This document shows positions 17,371 to 25,643 of a DNA stretch of 64,000 nucleotides, piece by piece; the stretch's first letter is position 1, and every line of letters begins with the position of its first letter. Both the position numbers and the translations under genes were made by a program. Origin of the DNA: Salinibacter ruber DSM 13855 (GTDB lineage: Bacteria > Bacteroidota > Rhodothermia > Rhodothermales > Salinibacteraceae). The stretch spans positions 2,046,001 to 2,110,000 of the forward strand of contig NC_007677.1 of the NCBI RefSeq assembly GCF_000013045.1. Reading direction: 5' to 3'. Under the pieces are notes generated by a model, which did not search any database, was not told where the DNA came from, and worked only from the letters and a program-made list of their open reading frames with translations.

Positions 17371-18609
17371 TCATCCGGACGCCGTGCCGCCGAGGGTTCC
17401 GGATTTGGCCTGTTCGATGAAGGTGTTCAGGCACTTCTGGGTGCGAGACTCTACGAAGTGCCCATTGATCAGCACCGTCGGGGTGCTGTCAACCCCAACC
17501 TTCACGGCCCGCTTTCGCTGCTGAAGGACCTGATCCCGATATTCGTTCTGCTCCACCCGTTCGCTCAGCACGCTGGGGTCGAGGTCAATCTCTTCCGCGA
17601 TGGCCCGGAGGTCCTGCATCCCAATGCCGCCTGGTCCCTGACGCGCGTACTGCGCCTCCAGCATCTCGTTAAACTTGTCGGACTGGGCCGCCACGTACAG
17701 GGCCTGGATCTCCGGCAGCGACGAGCGACGGAGCGGGAACGGCTTGTAGACAAACCGCACCTCGTCGCGGTGGGCCTCCACCACCTGCTTCATGACCTGG
17801 TGAAAGTCTTTGCAGTGGGGACAGTTTGGATCAAAGTACTCGATGACCGTCACCCCGGCTTCGTTGCTGCCCGCAGTGATGTCCTGAAAGCCGACGAGTG
17901 AGGCCCCCTGGTCCTGCAACGGCGTCTTCGAGTCGTCGAGCTCGCACTGGGCCGGGGCGGCCGACTCAGACGCGGAGCGGGGCTGCGGGGCCGCTGCACT
18001 CGTCTCGTCGAAGTAGACAAGATCCATCCCGACGAGGACGGCCGCGGCGGCGGCGCAGTAGACGAAGAGGGCGACCTGCCGTTTTACGAGTCGAGACGAC
18101 ATGGAATCAGGAGGGGATGTTGGTGAGGAAGCAAGCAGGGCAACCTGTCCTGCAAACAGGAGGGTCGTGATCAGGGCCGATCCCAAACACAGAAGGCACA
18201 GGGTCCCCAGGGGACCGATCTGGAGATACGTGAGGTACGCCGAGTACGCAATCCCGCCCGTGAGCAGACCGATTCGGGCCCCGTGGATCCACGCTCGCAC
18301 CTTCGGCACCACCCAGAAGACGGCGACGGTGAGCACGCCGACCATTCCATAAAACCCGAGCCCCCAAGTTGTGTTGGGCACCCCCAGGAGTTTGCTTCCC
18401 GCCCCGGCGGTCACCGCCGCGCAGTCGAAGATGGACGAACCGCCCCCGAGCGCGGAGCCCCCGAGGCATCCATTCTCGAAGGTCCTGGCCTGCTGGATCA
18501 AGAGGTGCACGACGTCGAGAACCCCCAACAGGGAAAGCCCAAACACCACAGCCTCCAGGCGCGGACGGTATCCCCGCAGCCGTTCGCGAAGAGTCTGCAC
18601 CAGAGGCAT
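17371..18609 (-). CDS. VKOR-DsbA fusion (thiol oxidation) membrane protein
   Basis: A 412-residue fusion that would make periplasmic disulfides and reoxidise itself against quinone. Residues ~18-170 are a vitamin K epoxide reductase (VKOR) domain with several membrane helices. They carry a loop cysteine pair (Cys48 in NGCLGG, Cys63 in FDCAAV) and the active CxxC Cys138-Leu-Leu-Cys141. A TM segment at ~178-200 leads into a DsbA/thioredoxin-like domain with Cys263-Pro-His-Cys266 (FDPNCPHCKDF) and cis-Pro in VDSTPTVLINGHFV. Known VKOR fusions carry out both steps of the DsbA/DsbB relay. The start ATG 18609 (MPLVQTLRERLRG) is chosen; the longer frame adds a non-matching leader. Confidence 0.9.
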   Translation of the reverse strand: MPLVQTLRERLRGYRPRLEAVVFGLSLLGVLDVVHLLIQQARTFENGCLGGSALGGGSSIFDCAAVTAGAGSKLLGVPNTTWGLGFYGMVGVLTVAVFWVVPKVRAWIHGARIGLLTGGIAYSAYLTYLQIGPLGTLCLLCLGSALITTLLFAGQVALLASSPTSPPDSMSSRLVKRQVALFVYCAAAAAVLVGMDLVYFDETSAAAPQPRSASESAAPAQCELDDSKTPLQDQGASLVGFQDITAGSNEAGVTVIEYFDPNCPHCKDFHQVMKQVVEAHRDEVRFVYKPFPLRRSSLPEIQALYVAAQSDKFNEMLEAQYARQGPGGIGMQDLRAIAEEIDLDPSVLSERVEQNEYRDQVLQQRKRAVKVGVDSTPTVLINGHFVESRTQKCLNTFIEQAKSGTLGGTASG

Positions 18610-18759
18610 GGCCGCTTGGATTGGGGTCGGGATTGAGGCTCCGTAGAACCAAAACCTGAGCCAACTGCAGGTTCCTCCCTCCCCGCGCAACGGATCCTGG
18701 CCGGGCAGGGCCTCCGCCTTCCTCCGCAGATCCTCCAATTGAATTTCAAACCGTTCCCG

Positions 18760-18788
18760 TTGCGAATGATGATTCTGGGTGGTACCCT
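18760..18788 (+). promoter_or_regulatory. Candidate promoter of the trp operon leader
   Basis: TTGCGA (18760-18765), a 17-base spacer, and TACCCT (18783-18788). Transcription would start only a few bases before the trpL ATG, giving a near-leaderless start. This is the best -35/-10 pair I can see, but the match is modest. Confidence 0.3.
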
Positions 18789-18796
18789 ACAGTTGT

Positions 18797-18880
18797 ATGA
18801 TTGACAAAAGCGGCATCACATCCTTCGGCTGGTGGCTCTGGCGGCCTTCTCTACGGGTCGAGAGCCCTATGCGTGCCTGA
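18797..18880 (+). CDS. trpL: trp operon leader peptide (Trp-Trp-Leu-Trp)
   Basis: A 27-codon frame beginning ATG ATT GAC AAA and ending TGA at 18878-18880. The product contains GWWLWR, three tryptophans in four residues (codons 12, 13 and 15 at 18830-18841), although Trp is otherwise rare in these proteins. It ends 36 bases before a terminator hairpin that precedes trpE. Position, length and Trp content match classical leader peptides of attenuation-controlled trp operons. A ribosome stalled at the Trp codons would cover RNA segment 1 (18834-18841). No Shine-Dalgarno is visible, as for most genes here. Coding is inferred from this arrangement. Confidence 0.85.
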   Translation: MIDKSGITSFGWWLWRPSLRVESPMRA

Positions 18881-18921
18881 TTGCTGTGCACTGCCCCTCG
18901 TACTGAATGGCTCTGGACCCG
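18834..18921 (+). promoter_or_regulatory. trp attenuator: competing RNA segments 1, 2 and 3
   Basis: Segment 1 is GGCTCTGG (18834-18841), lying on the leader's Trp codons. Segment 2 is CGGGTCGAGAGCC (18854-18866). Segment 3 is GGCTCTGGACCCG (18909-18921). Segments 1 and 3 share the same octamer GGCTCTGG, so both can pair with AGAGCC of segment 2. Pairing 2:3 gives 12 of 13 base pairs (one G-G mismatch) and occupies five bases of the 5' arm of the terminator stem at 18917-18940. Ribosome stalling on segment 1 would free segment 2 to pair with 3 and allow readthrough. With plentiful Trp-tRNA the terminator forms. Confidence 0.8.
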
Positions 18922-18950
18922 CTGCCAATTGGTAGCGGGTTTTTGTTTTG
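18917..18950 (+). terminator. trp attenuator terminator hairpin (segments 3:4)
   Basis: ACCCGCTGCC, loop AATT, GGTAGCGGGT (10 bp with one G-U pair), followed directly by TTTTGTTTTG. It ends 20 bases before the trpE ATG and lies entirely in the leader. Confidence 0.92.
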
Positions 18951-18969
18951 CCCCTTGTCTTCTCCACAC

Positions 18970-20478
18970 ATGACCTACGACGACTTTCGCACACGTGTCG
19001 AGACTGCCCGGGCCAACGGCCTGTCCCGTCTCGTGGTGCCCGTACACGCCCGTCGGAGTGCCGATCTCCTCACCCCGGTCTCGGCGTACCTCGCCCTCCG
19101 GGAGGACTCTCCATTCAGCTTTCTCTTCGAGAGCGTGGAAGGGGGGGAAAAGTTGGCCCGCTACTCCTTTCTGGGGCGCGACCCGTACCGCATTCTAACG
19201 GGCCAGGCGTTTGGGGCCACGGTCGAGGTGGACGAGCGCCGCACGCCCTCGCCGGAGGCCGGCCTGCCCACCCCCACCGGCTCCATCTTCGACGTGCTGG
19301 ATGCGTACCTGGACCGATACGAGGAGGTCGAACTGCCGGACCTGCCCCGGCTGAGGGGCGGGGCCGTGGGCTACCTCGGATACGACGCCGTGCGTCTCGT
19401 GGAGGACCTCCCGGACGCCCCCCCGGACGACCTCGGCCTCCCCGACGCGGTGTGGTGCTTCTACGACACCGTCGCCGCCTTCGACCACGTCCGCCACCAG
19501 CTCGTGCTGATGGCAAACGTGTTCGTCGACGAGGAGACCGACCTGCGCGCCGCGTTCGAACACGCCCAGGCCCGCCTCGCCGACCTGGAGGCGGACCTCA
19601 AGCGCTCCTCCGATCCCCCAGCCCCCGTCGAGTGGACGCAGGCGGAGCTCACGTCCAACATCGAGCAGCCTGCCTTCGAGGACGCCGTCCGGACGGCCAA
19701 GGATCACATCCAGAAGGGCGACATCTTTCAAGTCGTCCTGTCGCAGCGCTTCGCGACCGCCTTCGAGGGGGACCGCTTCAACCTGTACCGCGCCCTGCGC
19801 CAGGTCAACCCCTCGCCCTACCTCTTTTACCTCGACCTCGACGACCTCGCGCTCGTGGGCTCGTCGCCGGAGGTGCTGGTGCGGGCCGAGGACGGCACGG
19901 CCGAGGTGCTGCCGATCGCAGGCACGCGGCCGCGGGGTGAGGACGAGGAGGAAGACGAGGCCCTCGCCGAGGAGCTGCTCGACGACACCAAGGAGCGCGC
20001 CGAGCACTTGATGCTCGTCGACCTGGGCCGCAACGACCTGGGCCGCGTCTGCCAGTACGCCACCGTGGAGGTGGACCGGTACGCCTACGTCGAACGGTAC
20101 TCCCACGTCATGCACATCGTGTCGTCGGTCAAGGGCGCGCTCGCCCCCGACCAGAGCTCCATGGATGCCCTGGCGGCCTGCTTCCCGGCCGGGACGGTCA
20201 GTGGCGCGCCCAAGGTGCGGGCGATGGAGATCATCGACGACCTGGAGCCCTCCCGGCGCGGGGTCTACGCCGGGGCCGTCGGCTACGTCGACTTCTCCGG
20301 AACCCTCGATACCTGCATCACCATCCGCACCATGGTCGTGGCCGACGAGACGGCGTACGTGCAGGCCGGTGCGGGCATCGTCGCGGACAGCGACCCTGCC
20401 CGCGAGTACGAGGAAACCCGGGACAAGGCCGCCGCCCTCCGGCAGGCCCTTCGGGTAGCCTCGGAGGGGCTGCTGTAA
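18970..20478 (+). CDS. trpE: Anthranilate synthase component I (TrpE)
   Basis: Converts chorismate and ammonia (supplied by TrpG) to anthranilate, the first step of Trp synthesis. 502 residues from ATG 18970. An in-frame ATG at 18907 is rejected because the terminator hairpin would then lie in coding sequence. The N-terminal domain has FLFESVEGGEKLARYSFLG, matching the LLES-type Trp-feedback segment. The chorismate-binding domain shows DIFQVVLSQRF, PSPYLFYLDL, VGSSPEVLVR, PIAGTRPRG, DLGRNDLGRV, FPAGTVSGAPKVRAMEII and the C-terminal YVQAGAGIVADSDPAREYEET. The sequence is full length and acidic. First structural gene of the operon, directly controlled by the attenuator. Confidence 0.97.
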   Translation: MTYDDFRTRVETARANGLSRLVVPVHARRSADLLTPVSAYLALREDSPFSFLFESVEGGEKLARYSFLGRDPYRILTGQAFGATVEVDERRTPSPEAGLPTPTGSIFDVLDAYLDRYEEVELPDLPRLRGGAVGYLGYDAVRLVEDLPDAPPDDLGLPDAVWCFYDTVAAFDHVRHQLVLMANVFVDEETDLRAAFEHAQARLADLEADLKRSSDPPAPVEWTQAELTSNIEQPAFEDAVRTAKDHIQKGDIFQVVLSQRFATAFEGDRFNLYRALRQVNPSPYLFYLDLDDLALVGSSPEVLVRAEDGTAEVLPIAGTRPRGEDEEEDEALAEELLDDTKERAEHLMLVDLGRNDLGRVCQYATVEVDRYAYVERYSHVMHIVSSVKGALAPDQSSMDALAACFPAGTVSGAPKVRAMEIIDDLEPSRRGVYAGAVGYVDFSGTLDTCITIRTMVVADETAYVQAGAGIVADSDPAREYEETRDKAAALRQALRVASEGLL

Positions 20479-20586
20479 CCGCGTGGCCACGCCCCACCGG
20501 TCGCCCCTCGCACCGCCCCGCCCGCAAACTTCCCCCCCGGACGACGGTACCAACCAAGCTCTGTCTTCCAATCCTTCTTCCCGGTT

Positions 20587-21066
20587 ATGCCGAACCCCAT
20601 CAAAGAGGCCCTTCTCAACCGCGGCTGGGCCGGCCAGACGCTCAGCCGGTCCGAGACGGTCGACCGCATCGACCCGCTCATCCGGCAGCACATTGAGCTG
20701 AACCACCACTACGGCGCCGCCATCCGCCACTGCGACGACGAGCGCGTCGTGGACGTGCTGGAGCGCCTTCAGAAGACCGCCCGTACCGACGTGGGCAAGC
20801 TGTCCGAGACCGTTCTGAGCTGCGGCGGCACGCCGTACAACGGCACGGACCTGTCCCCCGAGGACTTTACGCTGAAGGGGTCGCTGAGCAATCTCTTCGA
20901 GGAGCTCCGCGATCTCGAGACGGCGTTCAACGACGCCCTCGGGGAGGAGCTCGACCTCGAGCACCAGATGCGAACCCGCGGCGTGCTCCAGGCAATCCGG
21001 AGCAACAGCCAGGACCGCCTCGACGCCCTCGACGCCCTCCAACGACGCATCGGCGACGCGGCGTAG
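20587..21066 (+). CDS. Uncharacterised helical protein inside the trp operon
   Basis: A 159-residue soluble acidic protein between trpE and trpS (gaps of 108 and 49 bases). It looks like a four-helix bundle. Helix 1 is around DRIDPLIRQHIELNHHYGAAIRH, helix 2 around VVDVLERLQKTARTDVGKLSETVL, then a Gly/Pro turn (SCGGTPYNGTDLSPEDF), helix 3 around LSNLFEELRDLETAFNDALGEE, and helix 4 ending SNSQDRLDALDALQ. The layout is reminiscent of ferritin-like DUF2383/PA2169 proteins, with Glu and His residues on the helices, but I cannot confirm a metal site. No tryptophan-pathway enzyme is missing from the operon, so it is an accessory or regulatory candidate. Confidence 0.8.
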   Translation: MPNPIKEALLNRGWAGQTLSRSETVDRIDPLIRQHIELNHHYGAAIRHCDDERVVDVLERLQKTARTDVGKLSETVLSCGGTPYNGTDLSPEDFTLKGSLSNLFEELRDLETAFNDALGEELDLEHQMRTRGVLQAIRSNSQDRLDALDALQRRIGDAA

Positions 21067-21115
21067 CACGCCCCCGACGCATTGTCCCTCCACGCCCTCA
21101 CGCCCCCCTGCCCCG

Positions 21116-22150
21116 ATGGAAGCCACCGACTCTGCCTCGCCCCCGGACACCGAACACCCCGCCGACCCGGTCGTGGTCTCCGGCATCCAGCCGTCCGGCC
21201 GCCTGCACCTGGGCAACTACTTTGGGGCCCTTCGTCAACACATCGATCTGCACCAGCAGCACGACGCCTACTACTTCATCGTGAACTACCACGCGATGAC
21301 GACGGTGCAGGACGCGGAGCGGCTCCGCGAGCACACCTTCAACGTGGCGCTGGACTACCTTGCCCTCGGCTTCGACCCCGACGAGGCGGCCCTCTTCGTG
21401 CAGAGCGACGTGCCGGAGGTAACCGAGCTCATGTGGATTTTCTTCAACCTCCTCCCCACGAGCGCCCTCGAGAAGGGGGTGGCCTACAAGGACAAGGTGG
21501 AGGCCGGCCTTACGCCGAACGCGGGCCTCTTCAACTACCCGGTGCTCCAGGCCGCCGACATCCTCGCGTACGGCGGCTCGCTGGTGCCCGTCGGGGCGGA
21601 CCAGAAACAGAACCTGGAGATCGCCCGCGACCTGGCCCGTCGCTTTAACAACCGGTTCTGCCCGGAGGACGAGCCGCTCCTCCCCGTCCCTGAGCCCCAG
21701 ATTCTCGACGACGTGGCCGTGGTCCCCGGCACCGATGGGCGCAAGATGTCGAAGAGCTACGACAACACCATCGGCATTTTCGACGAGGGCGATGCGCTGG
21801 AGGAGAAGGTGATGAACATCGTGACCGACTCCACCCCCCTCGACGCCCCAAAGGACCCGGCGTCCTGCAACGTCTTCGCCCTGATCACCCTGTTTGCCGA
21901 CGCGGAGACCCAGCAGGAGATCGCGGACAAGTACCGGGCCGGCGGGTACGGCTACGGGCACGCCAAGCAGGCGCTCCAAGAACTGATCGAGGAACACTTC
22001 GCCGAAGCACGGGCCCGGCGCAAGGACCTCGAACAGCGGCCGGACTACGTGCGCGACGTGCTCCGGCAGGGCGCGAAGGAGGCCCGGGCCCAGGCCGAGC
22101 CCCTCCTGGAAAAGGTGCGCGACCGGGTCGGCCTGGTCCGCACCCACTAA
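21116..22150 (+). CDS. trpS: Tryptophanyl-tRNA synthetase (TrpS)
   Basis: Class I synthetase that charges tRNA-Trp in the cytoplasm. 344 residues, normal for the bacterial enzyme. VVSGIQPSGRLHLGNYFGALR contains the HIGH-type HLGN. The Trp/ATP pocket segments NYPVLQAADILAYGGSLVPVGADQKQNLEIARDLARRFN and GTDGRKMSKSYDNTI (KMSKS) are intact, and the C-terminal helical anticodon-binding part is present. The first ~20 residues are an acidic extra. It is embedded in the trp operon between the unknown orf and trpG, on the same strand with short gaps, so it should be co-attenuated with the biosynthetic genes. That makes charging capacity part of the same feedback loop. Confidence 0.96.
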   Translation: MEATDSASPPDTEHPADPVVVSGIQPSGRLHLGNYFGALRQHIDLHQQHDAYYFIVNYHAMTTVQDAERLREHTFNVALDYLALGFDPDEAALFVQSDVPEVTELMWIFFNLLPTSALEKGVAYKDKVEAGLTPNAGLFNYPVLQAADILAYGGSLVPVGADQKQNLEIARDLARRFNNRFCPEDEPLLPVPEPQILDDVAVVPGTDGRKMSKSYDNTIGIFDEGDALEEKVMNIVTDSTPLDAPKDPASCNVFALITLFADAETQQEIADKYRAGGYGYGHAKQALQELIEEHFAEARARRKDLEQRPDYVRDVLRQGAKEARAQAEPLLEKVRDRVGLVRTH

Positions 22151-22273
22151 CGGACGGTGTCGGCCCGGCCGTTGTGCCCCCTCGGTGCGCGGCCCGGGTG
22201 ACGACGCGACGACTCCGGCCGTCCCCGCTCCCCGAAGACCCGTCTGACTCCCCGCCCCCATTCCGCCCCACCC

Positions 22274-22876
22274 ATGATTCTGGTCATAGACAACTACGAC
22301 TCGTTCACCTACAACCTCGTCCACCTTGCGGGCCGCGAGACGGACGACCTAGAAGTGGTCCGCAACGACGACCTTACGGTCGCGGACGTGGCAGCCCGCG
22401 ACCCGGACGGCATTCTGATTTCGCCGGGCCCGGGGCATCCGTCGGAGGCCGGCATCACGGAGCCGGTCATCCGGGAGCTCGGCGCGACGACCCCCATCCT
22501 GGGCGTCTGCCTCGGGCACCAGGCCATCGGGGAGGTCTACGGCGGGTCCGTCACCCAGGCCGACGAGCTGATGCACGGCAAGACGAGCCCGGTCCTCCAC
22601 GAGGGCACCCCGCTCTTTGAAGATGTCGACCCGTCGTTTGACGCAACCCGGTACCACTCCCTCGTCATCGACCCGGACACCTTCCCCCACGAGGCCCTGG
22701 AGGTGACGGCCACGACGGAGGAGCACGACACGATCATGGCCCTCCGCCACCGCACCCATCCGCTGTACGGCATCCAATTCCACCCGGAAAGCGTGATGAC
22801 GCGGGCCGGGCCGACGATCATTGCCAACTGGCTCTCGATCGCACTGGACGAGCGGTCCCCCGCCCCCACATCCTAA
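22274..22876 (+). CDS. trpG: Anthranilate synthase component II, glutamine amidotransferase (TrpG)
   Basis: Supplies ammonia from glutamine to TrpE. 200 residues, a class I GATase. It starts MILVIDNYDSFTYNLVHL. The oxyanion segment is ISPGPGHPSEAG, the nucleophile Cys lies in GVCLGHQAIGEVYGG, and the His-x-Glu partners are in YGIQFHPESVMTRAG. TrpG homologues can also serve PabB as aminodeoxychorismate synthase amidotransferase. The window's PabB-PabC fusion has no dedicated PabA nearby, so shared use is possible. Located between trpS and trpD, 45 bases before trpD, in the operon. Confidence 0.95.
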   Translation: MILVIDNYDSFTYNLVHLAGRETDDLEVVRNDDLTVADVAARDPDGILISPGPGHPSEAGITEPVIRELGATTPILGVCLGHQAIGEVYGGSVTQADELMHGKTSPVLHEGTPLFEDVDPSFDATRYHSLVIDPDTFPHEALEVTATTEEHDTIMALRHRTHPLYGIQFHPESVMTRAGPTIIANWLSIALDERSPAPTS

Positions 22877-22921
22877 TCCATCCCAGTCCTTCCACGTCTT
22901 TCTCGAAATCCCCTTCTGCCT

Positions 22922-23956
22922 GTGAACACCCTGCTTCAAACCATCGCCGACGGCGATCCGCTCTCCCGCCCGGAGGCCGAGGAGGCCATGGCCACGATGA
23001 TGAGCGGCTCTGCGCGGGACGAGCACATCGCCGCCCTGTTGATGGGCCTGCGCACCCGGGGCGAGACGCTGGACGAGCTGGTCGGGTTCACGAAAACCAT
23101 GCGGGAGTTTGCCGTCTCGGTGGAGACCGACGACCCCCAGACCATCGACCTTTGCGGCACCGGGGGCGACGGGGCCAGCACCTTCAACATCTCCACCACC
23201 GCCTCCTTCATTGCGGCGGGCGCCGGGGCGACCGTGGCCAAGCACGGCAACCGCTCGGTCTCGTCCCAGTCCGGCTCCGCCGACGTCCTGGAGGCCCTAG
23301 GCGTACAGATCGACCTCGAAAAGGAGGGCGTGGAGCACTGCCTCCACGAGGCCGGCATCGCGTTCCTGTTCGCCCCCTTCTTCCATCCCGCCATGCGGCA
23401 CGTGATGCCGGTGCGCAAGGCGCTCGGGGTCCGGACCTTCTTCAACATCCTCGGCCCCCTCTGCAACCCGGCCGGCGTCACCCGACAGATCGTGGGCGCC
23501 TTCGACACGAGCACGGCCCAGACGATGGTGCGCATCCTCGCCGAGCTCGACGCCGACCACGTCATCACACTCCACGCCGACGACGGGCTGGACGAGGTCA
23601 GCATTTCCGCCTCCACCACGCTCTTCGAGTACGACGCCTCCGACCAGAACCCGGTCCCACGGAGTCACGAGGTGGGTCCGGAGCGCCACGACCTGGATCG
23701 GGCCTCCATATCCACCCTCGAAGGCGGTACCGCTCAGCAAAACGCCTCCATCCTCCGCAACATCCTGTCCGGGGAGGACCAAGGCCCCCGCCGCGACGTC
23801 GCGCTGTTGAACGCCGCCTATGCGCTCCACGTCAGCGACCAGTACGCCGACCTCGACGCCTGCCTGGAGGCCGCCGCGGAGAGCATCGACTCGGGCGCCG
23901 CGCTCGACGCCCTCAACACCCTCGCAAGCGTGTCGAAGGAGGCCAAGTCCGAGTAA
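22922..23956 (+). CDS. trpD: Anthranilate phosphoribosyltransferase (TrpD)
   Basis: Couples anthranilate to PRPP. 344 residues with a GTG start (MNTLLQTIADGDPLSRPEAEEAM). The PRPP loop CGTGGDGASTFNISTTASFIAAGAGATVAKHGNRSVSSQSGSADVLEALG appears in pieces matching the family: GTGGD, NIST, KHGN-R and S-GSAD. The anthranilate site follows with HPAMRHVMPVRKALGVRTFFNILGPLCNP and the metal DE pair in GLDEVS. Full length, not fused to TrpG. Operon position between trpG and trpC. Confidence 0.96.
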   Translation: MNTLLQTIADGDPLSRPEAEEAMATMMSGSARDEHIAALLMGLRTRGETLDELVGFTKTMREFAVSVETDDPQTIDLCGTGGDGASTFNISTTASFIAAGAGATVAKHGNRSVSSQSGSADVLEALGVQIDLEKEGVEHCLHEAGIAFLFAPFFHPAMRHVMPVRKALGVRTFFNILGPLCNPAGVTRQIVGAFDTSTAQTMVRILAELDADHVITLHADDGLDEVSISASTTLFEYDASDQNPVPRSHEVGPERHDLDRASISTLEGGTAQQNASILRNILSGEDQGPRRDVALLNAAYALHVSDQYADLDACLEAAAESIDSGAALDALNTLASVSKEAKSE

Positions 23957-24016
23957 GGCGCCGGACGGCCCGCGACGGCACGCACCGCGTCCTTCCCAAC
24001 ACCGCCCCCACTCACC

Positions 24017-24829
24017 GTGAGCATCCTGGACGACATTATCGACGACACCCGCGAGCTCGTGGAGCAGCGGAAACAAGAAACCCCGACCTCGGAGCTCAAG
24101 GAGCGTCCGTTCTACGACGAGCGGGAGCCCCTCTCCCTCGCGGAGGCCCTGAAAGAGCGGGGCCTCTCGTTCATCGCGGAGGTCAAAAAGGCGTCTCCCT
24201 CCAAGGGCGTCATCCGGGACCCGTTCGATCCCGCCGCCATCGCTCAGCAGTACGCCGAGCACGACGCCGCCGCGATCAGTGTGCTTACGGAGCCGCTCCA
24301 CTTTGAGGGGGCCCTGGAGCACATGGCCTGGATCCGTGCCCACGTGCCCGAGACGCCGCTGCTGCGAAAAGACTTTATCATCGACCCGTACCAGCTGGTG
24401 GAGGCGCGGGCGGTGGGGGCCGACGCGGTCCTGCTCATCGCGACGGCCCTCGACCCGGGTCAGCTCGCCGAGCTGCATGCCGCCGCCACCGAGCTCGGGC
24501 TCTCTTGCCTCGTGGAGGTGTACGAGGAGGAGGACCTCGACAAGATCGATTGGGAGCAGGTGAGCGTCCTCGGGGTGAACAACCGAGACCTCCACACCTT
24601 CGAGGTCGACCTCGACAACTCGCTCCGCATCTTCGACCAAACCCCGAAGGGGGTCGGGCGCGTGGCCGAAAGCGGGTTGAGCGACCCCGAGACGCTCGTC
24701 CGCCTCCGCAAGGCCGGCGTCAACGGCGTCCTGATCGGCGAGCACCTGATGCGTGCGGAGCATCCCGGCGAGGCGCTCTCTCGGCTGCGCGCCGAGGGCA
24801 AGAAGATCGCCGCTCAGCAGGCCGGCTAA
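24017..24829 (+). CDS. trpC: Indole-3-glycerol-phosphate synthase (TrpC)
   Basis: Closes the indole ring from CdRP. 270 residues with a GTG start ([20 protein letters not shown]). The TIM-barrel signatures are [16 protein letters not shown] (catalytic Lys and substrate phosphate region), [82 protein letters not shown] and [10 protein letters not shown]. It is a separate polypeptide, not fused with TrpF as in enterobacteria. It lies 60 bases after trpD and 70 before trpF. Confidence 0.97.
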
Positions 24830-24899
24830 CGGCCACTGGGCGCCGGCCTCGCGACGGCTATCCCTCCATCCGCTTTCCCTAGTCACAGAGCAATGCCCC

Positions 24900-25565
24900 A
24901 TGGGAGTTGAGCTCAAAGTTTGCGGCATCACAGAACTCGAAGACGCACGCTACCTGGCGGGCGCCGGGGCCGACTACCTCGGCTTCGTCCAACACGAGGA
25001 GAGCGCCCGCTACGCCCCTCCGGCCCTCGCCAGCGACATTATCGAATGGGTGCACGGGCCGGCCCCGGTTGGGGTGTTCGTGAACGACGGCGCCGACACG
25101 ATCAACGAGGCCGTGGACACCGCCGGCTTCGAGCTTGCCCAGCTCCACGGGCAGGAGCCCGCCCACGTCGTGGAGCGCGTCGACTGCCCCGTGATCAAGG
25201 CGATTCACGTGCGGCACGACGCGGCCCCGAACCAGCTCCGGACCCTCTTCGAACGCTACGAAGACGGGGTCGAGTATTTTCTGCTGGACACCCACGACTC
25301 GAGCGTGTGGGGCGGCACCGGCGAGTCGTTCAACTGGCGCCTCGCCCGCGAGCTGGCGGAGGACTATCCGGTCTTCCTGGCCGGTGGGCTGAACGCCGAC
25401 AACGTGGCCCGGGCGCTCGAAACGATGCGCCCGTTCGCCGTCGATTTGTCCAGCAGCCTGGAGTCCGCCCCCGGACAGAAGAGCTTCGAGAAGATCGACG
25501 CGTTCATGGATGCGTTTCAGGCCGCGGCGGCCGAGTTGGAAGAAGCCGAAACGCATGACCCCTGA
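24900..25565 (+). CDS. trpF: Phosphoribosylanthranilate isomerase (TrpF)
   Basis: Isomerises PRA to CdRP, the step between TrpD and TrpC. 221 residues from ATG 24900 ([19 protein letters not shown]). The catalytic Cys is in KVCGI and the catalytic Asp is in [21 protein letters not shown]. Other conserved parts are [36 protein letters not shown] and [19 protein letters not shown], which holds the phosphate-binding and SSGVE-like element (here SSSLES). The open frame upstream to 24753 overlaps trpC and is Arg-rich, so it is not used. Confidence 0.96.
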
Positions 25566-25643
25566 CCCGGACCGCAACGCGAGTGTCGCGTAAGAGAGTA
25601 CCGGTATTCCCGACCGCTATTCACTCTGCAAGAGTTGCCCGCC

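Noticed and set aside
18907-18969. In-frame ATG at 18907 as an earlier trpE start
   Set aside because: The terminator hairpin would lie inside coding sequence and the added residues match no TrpE N-terminus; the ATG at 18970 fits better.
19195-21216. 673-residue minus-strand frame opposite trpE
   Set aside because: Antisense shadow of trpE and the following gene; low-complexity Val/Gly/Arg composition.
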